From: Nephrocerus scutellatus
Lineage: Eukaryota; Arthropoda; Insecta; Diptera; Pipunculidae
Reading direction: 5' to 3'
NCBI GenBank assembly: GCA_947095585.1
Contig: OX352763.1
Coordinates: 20,075,462 to 20,139,461, forward strand
DNA length: 64,000 bases
Position numbers and translations under genes: made by a program. The notes beneath the pieces are model-generated. The model was not told where the DNA came from. It was given only the letters and a program-made list of their open reading frames with translations, and ran no database searches. Positions 55,795-64,000 of the stretch are shown here, piece after piece; positions within the stretch are counted from its first letter, which is position 1, and every line of letters begins with the position of its first letter.

Positions 55795-57095
55795 TTAGGT
55801 CGATCTTGGGACGATTTTGGGATTATCTTAAGACGAATGTCTTCATCGTACCGATTCTCTACAACTGACCTCTTGTAATAGTCATCCAACTTAGCATTCC
55901 TAAGCTCTGGGCGTCTTCGTCTACGCCATCCTTCCAGCGTATGATTGCCATGTCTTTCTGTTGTGTCCAATGAATTTTTCCGCAAAGGACTTTCCGAGCA
56001 GTATCCTCTTCCTTCATGCGAGATAGATTTCCTGCCCACCTGATCCTACCGAGCTTAATTCTCTTTACTATGTCTGTATCGCGTTAACGCTTGTTGAGAT
56101 CTCATCATTAAAGAGTCGTTTCTACGCACGGGATTAACAATTTGCCTTCCTCTGGAACGCTGCTTAGAGGTCAGAATGCTTTATAATAAGCCCCAACGTC
56201 TCGCATCCATTTGTAAGCATTGCCTCATAGGCCAGCAGCTTGAGTGTTATCATTAAATTCCTGGATTTGAAGAGTTTTTTACAACCAAAACAACCGTATC
56301 AACAATTTGCCGTAAGACCTTCCTCTCGAACGCGGCTTAGAGGTCAGAATGCTTTATAATAAGCCCCAACGTCTCGCATCCATTTGTAAGCATTGCCTCA
56401 TAGGCCAGCAGCTTGAGTGTTATGATTAAATTCCTGGATTTGAAGAGTCTTTACAACCAAAGCAACCGTATCAACAATTTGCCGTAAGACCTTCCTCTCG
56501 AACGCGGCTTAGAGGTCAGAATGCTTTATAATAAGCCCCAACGTCTCGCATCCATTTGTAAGCATTGCCTCATAGGCCAGCAGCTTGAGTGTTATGATTA
56601 AATTCCTGGATTTTAAGAGTCTTTACAACCAAAGCAACCGTATCAACAATTTGCCGTAAGACCTTCCTCTCGAACGTGACTTGGAGGTCAGAATGCTTTA
56701 TAATAAGCACCTACGTCTCGCATCCATTTGTAAGCAATGCCTCATAGGCCAGCAGCTTGAGTGTTATGATTAAATTCCTGGATTTGAAGAGTCTTTACAA
56801 CCTAAGGAACCGTACGCTATTTTTGGTTCCATGCTGTTATCAGCTGTTAAAATTGACCCGACGTAGTTAAAGGATTGTACTATTCCGAATTGCCGCTCTG
56901 TTATCTTAATTGAGGGACCCATTTTGGATCTTCTGCTCGAAGACGTGGCACCCGTGTACTTGGTTTGGCTCTCATTTATGTACATCGCAAGATTTCTAGC
57001 TTCTAGCTAGATTTGGATGAAAGCTTCTTGGGTCACTACAAATGATATCAATTTCATCTGCCTAAGACTGTTCTGGATTTATTGTACAAGCTAGA
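55795..57095 (-). pseudogene. RTE-type LINE with an internal tandem expansion
   Basis: Minus strand from about 57095: a catalytic region reading as AD-EIDII (the YADD box with the second Asp changed to Glu), then MYINESQTKYTGA, ERQFGIVQSFNYVGSILTAD and NSMEPKIAYG (56985-56790), all RTE blocks. The next block, encoding 'KHSDL.AAFERKVLRQIV', is repeated four times as a 172-bp tandem array (56137-56815). The tail follows: KEEDTARK-like text near 56010, then KNSLDTTERHGNHTLEGWRR (56000-55920), ending near 55795. Frames shift several times. Confidence 0.7.
56137..56815 (-). repeat. 172-bp tandem array of RTE coding sequence, four units
   Basis: On the plus strand each unit runs AACAATTTGCCGTAAGACCT, TCCTCTCGAACGCGGCTTAG, AGGTCAGAATGCTTTATAAT, AAGCCCCAACGTCTCGCATC, CATTTGTAAGCATTGCCTCA, TAGGCCAGCAGCTTGAGTGT, ATTAAATTCCTGGATTTGAA, GAGTC. 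The GCCGTAAGACC landmark is at 56309, 56481 and 56653 (172 bp apart). The first unit (GCC at 56145) lacks 8 bp of it. Units are nearly identical except the last, which has several substitutions. The period is not a multiple of three, so the array cannot keep one coding frame. Confidence 0.9.
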
Positions 57096-57109
57096 ATATT
57101 GGGGCTATC

Positions 57110-57165
57110 TAATTATAAGGGTGCAAATCCCTTGAGAATATGTCAATTATTTAGAAATATTAATC
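57110..57165 (+). mobile_element. LINE-A 3' end fragment
   Basis: ATTATAAGGGTGCAAATCCC then TTGAG matches the 3' end of LINE-A copy 3 (48073-48098). Only this end is present. Confidence 0.6.
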
Positions 57166-57169
57166 CTGC

Positions 57170-59760
57170 CTTTTGGGCATAAGTTAATATAAACAGAATA
57201 GATGAAAATTGGACGGCTATCTTCTGCATGAATCGCTGCAACCCAATTAATAGACAGCGCCTCTGAATGCCTCTGAACGCCTCTGATATAATCAGCCATA
57301 GAGTAGAATTATCATTTGAGAGCAGGCGAAAGTTGTTTGCAGGCCAATGATGTTACTTTGAATTCTTCGACTTTTGGTTGTTGGTCTGTACGAATGGACA
57401 GTCGATTGAAGTAGGAAGAAGTATAGGATTGCGTGGTCATGATGCACGTTCCTTCTTGATGGAATTTCATTATTCATTATCAACGCTGTTGCGGCGAGGT
57501 ATTTCATTTTGTGTCGCTTCAGTGAAAAGAAAGTGCGACGGCAAACGTCGATCGGTCGACCAGACCGGAGACCATTTATTTGCGGTGCTTCACTTCCTTT
57601 ACACCTGGGCACCTGAGCGACGTCTTGTATTGTCATCATTGGTGCGAAGCATTTCCCAATATTACAGTTTAATATGCAGAAAATTGAAAGTAATTGACTT
57701 GACCCATTGTGTGTCTGGCGCTCGCTTCATTGATTTGCTGTAGCCCGTCTTCTAGCGTGTATCGTAGTCGAGATGATAGTTGCACAGAGCACAGAGCACA
57801 GTGTACAGTGCACAGTTTTGGAGCATAGCTGCCGTGATGGTTGGTTTTTTTGTGGTAACAATGCGCTCAACGATTTAATTCAATTAAGGAAGGAGCTGTT
57901 AAACTGATTGACTAACTGACTGACTGAGTGCGCCGCAACGGCTTCTGGTTGAGTGGCGGCGACAATTTTTTACGATTTTATCGTCATGCATCATAGATTG
58001 GGATGGGGTTTTGTGGCTGGCAAGAGTCACTCCAACATTTGCAAGTGTTGTTGCGTGTTTCACTACCGCTCACTTTGGCGGCGGCTAAAGTGGTCGTGTC
58101 TGACCTCTTTTCGTTTAAACCATTCAAGGTATGAGCAGTTTTTCTCCAATGAATGAAAGATTGGCTATTACCAAGCTGTGGTGACATTGTAAGGTAATAA
58201 CGTCTTTATGCGACTTACTGACTGACGACTGATTTGATCGATTACTAGTGCAGAGTATGGATATTTGGCCTGGCAGACTGGCATTTATGTGACAAAATTG
58301 AGATTTTTCGAATTTTTCCAGTACCATTAAACGAACTTTATGTTTCGCAGACAACAATCGACGATCGACAGATTCGTTAGTTAGTGTTCAGTGACTGTTG
58401 GCTGGCGTCTCAATATTATGATGGAGTGTATCTGTGACTTGGCTAGCAGTAGAAATGTGGTGTAGGTGTAAAATAAGTGTATCTTATTGCACATTCGATG
58501 AAGATGTAAATGTAGGTATTTGGCGCTGAGAAATATTTCCCTAAAATACTAGTACCTGACCTCTACCTCAAATTCGTCATTGTTTTCAATTTATTTTTTG
58601 TGCTCCATACTAAGTATTATTTATTGGGCAATAAAGGCAACTTTTAAAACACACACATATTTTAATTTCTGTTTTTTATTTATGTTTTCAATAATTTTTA
58701 ATACAACAAAGTGTGATAGGGAAACGGACCAAATTTTTGTGTAGGTTTGAACGTAAATAAACCTTAGACACTTTGAGCGAGAATAGACATATGCCTTTTG
58801 ATCGCCTTTCAATCCAGTGACCGATTTGGTCAAATCGTATGGCTCTTGCAGGTCCCACAACATATGAACTTTTATAAGAATTCGATTGTCATGAAGGTAC
58901 TGGTGATAAAGCTGGTAATGAAGTTGGTGATGAAGCTGGTGATGAAGCTGGTGATAAGGGTGATGATGGGGGATCTGACTGCATTGTTGAGAGAAGTGAT
59001 GATGGGCGGCCATCAGCGGCTGTTATTTTTTTTTTCGTTAGCAATATTCAACTTGTTTTCTCCGCTTGAGTTTTTCAGGGCTCTGCAGGACAACAGCCAG
59101 CTATTGACCAGTGATGAGCTCATGCACTAGCAAACGATACGCATATACTACTTCTATGAATTTGTATAACTTCAAGAGCATATCGGCAAGATCAACCCCT
59201 GCCATATGCTTGTTATAGCATTCAACAATAAGCTGAAATTTTTACAAACTTCTTCTTTTTTCGACACCATCGTTTGCACTCACTCATTGGGTTTTTACAT
59301 AGATAAATTATTCGAAATTTGGAGTTATCATTAATATGAAAATTTTTCTTTATTTTTCGAACCGATTTCTTGATAATGCATCCGATACTGCTGACAATTT
59401 GAGATTTTGCGCCCATGCCATTCTCATATTTGGAAGTAATTAATACTCCTGCAAATCTCTCTTTGTCACTGGCTTATAATGCGTATGAATTCGTTTCATG
59501 GCATCATCAGAGAACTGCGTAAAATATTTTATGGGCTGTTTAACTTGGCGGAAACTAACATCGCTTTTCCAAATCGTATCGCATTTCCCTATCTATGCAC
59601 CCCTCCAGCACAAACTTTCTAAATAAATTTTTTCAAAAATCTCTTGTACCGTTTTGTCAACTTGAACTTCATTTTCAAATTCATTGTGTTCGCCATATCA
59701 ATCAAACCAACCTCAATGCCTTCACCTCTTTCAATTACACTTTGTAGAGTTTCTTCAATA
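57170..59760. other. no gene recognised; 12-bp minisatellite
   Basis: Spacer. A short GAAGCTGGTGAT-type minisatellite (about five units, 12 bp) lies at about 58905-58960. The overlapping opposite-strand frames across it (His/Gln-rich on one strand, Val/Met/Lys-rich on the other) are artefacts of the repeat. Confidence 0.5.
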
Positions 59761-59769
59761 ACCCTTAGG

Positions 59770-60545
59770 GCCTCTGAGCCCGATCACTCCAAAAATCCAT
59801 GGAAGATAGACAAGTATTAAAAATTTGAGGAAAATCGGGTTCGGGCATAAGGGCCCGATCACTCCAAAAAATTTACAAAAAGTTTTGTACATCGCAGATA
59901 CACAGGTGTTTAAAATTTGAAGAAAATCGGGTTAATTTTTAAAAAAAATTATATGGGCCCCCTTCACTCAGTCCTCTGAGTGTTTTGTGCATCGGAGATA
60001 CACAGGGGTTTGAAAATTTGAAGAAAATCGGGTTCATAGAAAGTAATGTCATGGGACATACACATGTGCGCAAAGTTTGAATAAAATCGGGCTTTAGGAA
60101 GTGGGTTAAAAACTGATCGCAAGGTTTGGTGTGGCCGCAAGCCAGCCACGGGCACGCGAAGTTAATATATTTTTCATGTAAATTCTTCAATAACCAAAAG
60201 TATACTGAATTCCATTATAAATGCTGCAAAATAAAAACACATTCGAAGCACTGCAGCCCAACAACAAAAAAGCAGCGCTGCTTACAGAGCTCCACGCACA
60301 CAGAACACAGTCGATAAAGTATGACATGACCTGATGCCGCTATATGGAAAAAAATATTTGTATGGGGATCCACGGACCCCGCGGCCCGATCACTCTCAAA
60401 TTAATAGAAAGTATTGTCACCGGAAATATACATGTATGCAAAATTTCAATAAAATCTGGCTTTACGAAGTGGGTTAAAAATTGATCACAAAAGCTGACCA
60501 GCAAGCCAGCCAGTCTACCAACCACGGGCACGCGAAGTTAATAAG
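59770..60545 (+). repeat. 'cggagatacac' repeat, cluster 2
   Basis: Units at about 59893, 59993 and 60053 each show ATC(G/C)GAGATACAC or a variant, then AAATTTGAAGAAAATCGGGT. A GC-rich block (GGGCCCGATCACTCC) alternates with them. The cluster ends with AAGTGGGTTAAAAACTGATC, then CAAGCCAGCCACGGGCACGC and GAAGTTAATA near 60165. A second set at 60355-60545 repeats the same end (AAGTGGGTTAAAAATTGATC ... CACGGGCACGCGAAGTTAAT). The shared ending suggests a defined element with tandem internal units. Confidence 0.7.
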
Positions 60546-60599
60546 AGAATTTAAAAATAGGCTTATTTGTTTATTTAGTTCAAGATTTTACTAGAATTA

Positions 60600-60915
60600 T
60601 TGTCCATCGGAGATACACATGTATATAAAATTAGAAGAAATTTGGAGTTATTTTTTTAATAAAATTTGTATGGGCCCTCACGACCCCGGGCTCGGGGTCT
60701 CCAAAATTTTTGCAAAAAGTGTTTTCCATCGGAGGTACACATTTATACAAAATTTGAAGAAAATCAGGTTAAATTTTTTTTAAAAAAATTGTATTAGGCC
60801 CACGACCCCATGCCTCCAAATTTTTTACAAAAACTGTTGTCCATCGGAGATGCACATGTATATAATATTTGAATATAAATGGGTTAATTTTTAAAAAAAA
60901 ATTGTATAGGGTGTT
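60600..60915 (+). repeat. 'cggagatacac' repeat, cluster 3
   Basis: Three units with landmarks CGGAGATACACATG-like at about 60608, 60730 and 60845 (122 and 115 bp apart). Each has AAATTTGAAGAAAATC, TTAATTTTT with an A run, then GTATGGGCCC or a variant and a CACGACCCC block. Confidence 0.75.
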
Positions 60916-60919
60916 AAAA

Positions 60920-62270
60920 GTTAACCCAGTGCATTCAGTGTACTCGGTGTACTCGGTCCAGTCGGTATACTCCGTGTATTTTTAGGAGTTATAATTGCAC
61001 ACGTTTTGTTTGGATTAAGTTTTCAAATGCAAAGGAGAAATCAAATATTGTACTCGTTTTGGTTTGTGGTGATCGAATGTTGTACAGTGTTTGTTTCATA
61101 GAAATGGGTACTCGATTTTAGTGCACGCTGGTTCGTATTATTGCCATAAAATGGGGTCACTGAAGTACTGTACCCTATTGCAGAGAGCTAATGAATGTAT
61201 TCATGCAGACATCTCGCAACCAAAACAGATGTTTCGTCATAAACGATAACACGTGTTCTAAATTTATTCTTTTATTTTTGCCATGTATGCATTTCAGCGA
61301 TAACTCCATAATTTTACTCAAACAAGCAAATTGTTATTTGAGGTGGAGGCAACGAGTAACACTGCTGTTGAAATTAGAGAAAAATAAAATAATAAGCATG
61401 CGTCTAAAATCATACTACCACACATCATCTACTAATACTACGAACTTGCGATTAAGATGTGTGTTTTGCACATTTGCGACCAAAATTCGTACCCTGACGT
61501 CAGTTTGCTTAGCACGCGGCACAATTTGTCATTCTATTTTTGTTCTCTGAAAGCACTAAATTTTCCGTACTTATCCTTTTTTTCTTGCAAAAATAAATAT
61601 ATTTTATTTGAGGAATCCTTTTTTTTGAAATGGAAGAAGAAAACAAATACAGAAAATTATGTTTCATAAGATTCTCGCTTTTCTTGTTAGATTTGCCGAG
61701 AAAAAATCTGAGCTCGAGCGCAAAGAAAAAAAAACGACATAAGATAACGAATTTGTTTCGTTTTATAAATTATTCAGAGCCACACATTTCTGCAAACATT
61801 TTCTGCTCCAACTGAAAACCAGTAAACCAAACGCATTCTCAATTATGCGGCGAGCCCTTGTTAATCGCTTATTATTAGCATCATCTTTATATACAGAGAT
61901 GTTTTACACATTTTTTAGCACCACTAAATGTGTTATCACATTTCGCAAAGAAAGTACATGGATACTATGTAAACAAATGAATTTCAAATGACAGATAGTC
62001 AAGGATTTTGACGTTAGCGCATGGGGCGAAATTGCATTATACTTCAGCCTTAACTCAACCGCTCAAGTTTGGTTGGGTTTATTTGGGTTTAACGAAACAC
62101 AACTCTATTTTTTTTCATACACATAAACCTGAATTAACCCTGTGTTAGCTTGATCATGGAAAGAGTGTACCCTTTTCTCTAAAAATTGATTGAGTACTTT
62201 GAGAACTTTGGAAGTATGACACTTGCTTCAAAAAGATGTATAAAAAACATAAAAAGTACAATTTTTCATG
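60920..62270. other. no gene recognised
   Basis: AT-rich spacer. Frames at 61191-61815 are motif-free. Confidence 0.5.
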
Positions 62271-62274
62271 TAAA

Positions 62275-62625
62275 TTCTTTAATCGGAGAAACACATGTGT
62301 AATAAATTTAAAAAAAAAATTATTGAGTTTTTAAAAAATGTGTATGGAACACTGACAAACTGGATGACATTGGCTCGAAATCGGGACCGGTGGAGAGACT
62401 TTTTGCGGAAGGCCAGGACCGGACCCCGGTTGTAGAGCCAAATATGATGATGATGATGATATGGTACACTGAGGCCCGAGGGGGCTCCAATTTTTAATAG
62501 AAAGTGTTGTCACCAGAAAAACACATGTGTTTAATTAAAATCGGGCTTTGAAAAGTGGGTTAAAAATGTATCGCAGGACTCCACGATTGGCGAACAAAGA
62601 GACACTCGCACGCGAATTTAGTATA
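62275..62625 (+). repeat. 'cggagatacac' repeat, cluster 4, split by an RTE tail
   Basis: ATCGGAGAAACACATGTGTA at about 62282 and CACCAGAAAAACACATGTGT near 62511, with AAAATCGGGCTTTGAAAAGT then GGGTTAAAAATGTATCGCAG and CTCGCACGCGAATTTAGTAT at the end. An RTE tail (62350-62460) lies between the two units, which suggests insertion into the repeat. Confidence 0.65.
62350..62460 (+). mobile_element. RTE-type LINE 3' tail
   Basis: AACTGGATGACATTGGCTCG (LDDIGS), AAATCGGGACCGGTGGAGAG, GGCCAGGACCGGACCCCGGT, then GTTGTAGAGCCAAATATGAT and an ATG/GAT repeat. It defines the end seen in reverse at 1-60 and 5995-6050. Only about 110 bp is present. Confidence 0.65.
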
Positions 62626-63128
62626 GAGAATTTAAAAATAGCCAATTTTTGTCTTCTATGCTCGAACAAAGATCTTTTTTTATTAATATCAGGTAAACTA
62701 TTGTTATATTTATAACGAACATTATTAATTTCAGTAAAAAAAAAAACATTATTATAATTAAAGCGAATTAAGAGCGAATTTTTGCTCTTAACCATATATA
62801 GCAAGTAATCAATAAGAGCACACACGCCACAAACATGAATAAGCAATAGTGTTCTTTTGCATGCAGCATGTTAGATGACTGTTTAAATAAATTAATTAAT
62901 GTTTGTGCATGCTGTTCATGTGATTTTAAATTTTTTATTTGTTTTTGTTTTTACTTATAAAATTGCGATCAATGAGTACAATTTGATTAGTTGTTAACCT
63001 CCATGTGGATATTACACTTAGTCAAAATAAATATATAATAAAGAATATGTGTTTAAAACTAATAACTGTGCAAAATGCATGTTTGTGTATTACACTGTAT
63101 GATAATAATTGTAATTTCGCATATGCAG

Positions 63129-63336
63129 TGAAACAATATCTTCTATATTCGATAGAAGACGACATGACAAGTATACTCTTCATACGAGTGTTATTTTTGA
63201 CACACATGACAACAATGAAAACTTGTCTGGCAGTGAACGTGTTAATAAAAAGTTTACTCTGTTTTCTGACAAGCAACGCATGGCACGCAACAGCAAAAAC
63301 AATATGTCTGCTTCTGCTAGTATTTCCGGTAGATCG
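63129..63336 (+). other. open frame upstream of the zinc-finger exon
   Basis: In the same frame as the fingers, the sequence from about 63115 to 63336 is open: TSSIFDRRRHDKYTLHTS, then FDTHDNNENLSGSERV, then SKNNMSASASISGRS. It is Ser/Asn-rich like the linkers of such transcription factors. A single TAG at 63337-63339 separates it from the fingers. A possible splice acceptor (CGCATATGCAG, ending at 63128) lies at its start, just after several stops. It may be coding with a nonsense change, or untranslated. Confidence 0.4.
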
Positions 63337-63339
63337 TAG

Positions 63340-64000
<661 letters not shown>

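Noticed and set aside
57292..57743. 115- and 121-codon opposite frames
   Set aside because: Mutually antisense, no recognisable domain.
58621..59130. 130-codon His/Gln-rich minus frame and 110-codon plus frame
   Set aside because: Both run across a 12-bp minisatellite; no motif on either strand.

Overview
The window looks like repeat-dense, AT-rich intergenic DNA of a brachyceran fly, most likely a tephritid fruit fly. That is inferred from the mix of mobile elements: an IS630/Tc1/mariner element with a DD41D triad (the 'rosa' type, described from Ceratitis rosa), jockey, RTE and RNase H-bearing LINEs, a tRNA-derived SINE, and one exon of a YY1/pleiohomeotic-type zinc-finger gene with a consensus splice donor. 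There are no bacterial features. The species cannot be fixed from the sequence alone.

Layout. 0-6 kb: LINE tails at the extreme left, then long stretches without genes. 6-7 kb: 3' part of an RNase H LINE with a CTAC-repeat tail. 9.3-11.1 kb: a three-unit tandem repeat, then two LINE fragments head to head. 14.3-16.1 kb: a decayed Ty3/gypsy-type gag-protease fragment and an RTE tail. 18.6-21.2 kb: dispersed 'cggagatacac' repeats and a DD41D transposon with an intact 361-residue transposase, inserted into a LINE remnant. 21.3-22.4 kb: four decayed units of a dispersed repeat. 23.7-29.2 kb: RTE and RNase H LINE copies, two of them fused. 31.4-34.7 kb: a pile of nested LINEs. 37-49 kb: LINE remnants, three copies overall of one LINE family (LINE-A) and two copies of an element carrying an 11-bp minisatellite. 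52-57 kb: a SINE, LINE fragments and a 172-bp tandem array made from RTE coding sequence. 59.7-62.6 kb: more 'cggagatacac' repeats. 63.1-63.6 kb: the YY1-like exon, the only good host-gene candidate.

Almost all coding-like sequence is dead retroelement: 5'-truncated, frameshifted or interrupted by stops. Only the DD41D transposase is a full open frame. The zinc-finger exon is open, but its upstream frame carries one stop. The interest lies in how elements nest, fuse and seed new tandem repeats. Family assignments rest on recognised protein motifs and on comparing copies inside the window; no database search was possible.
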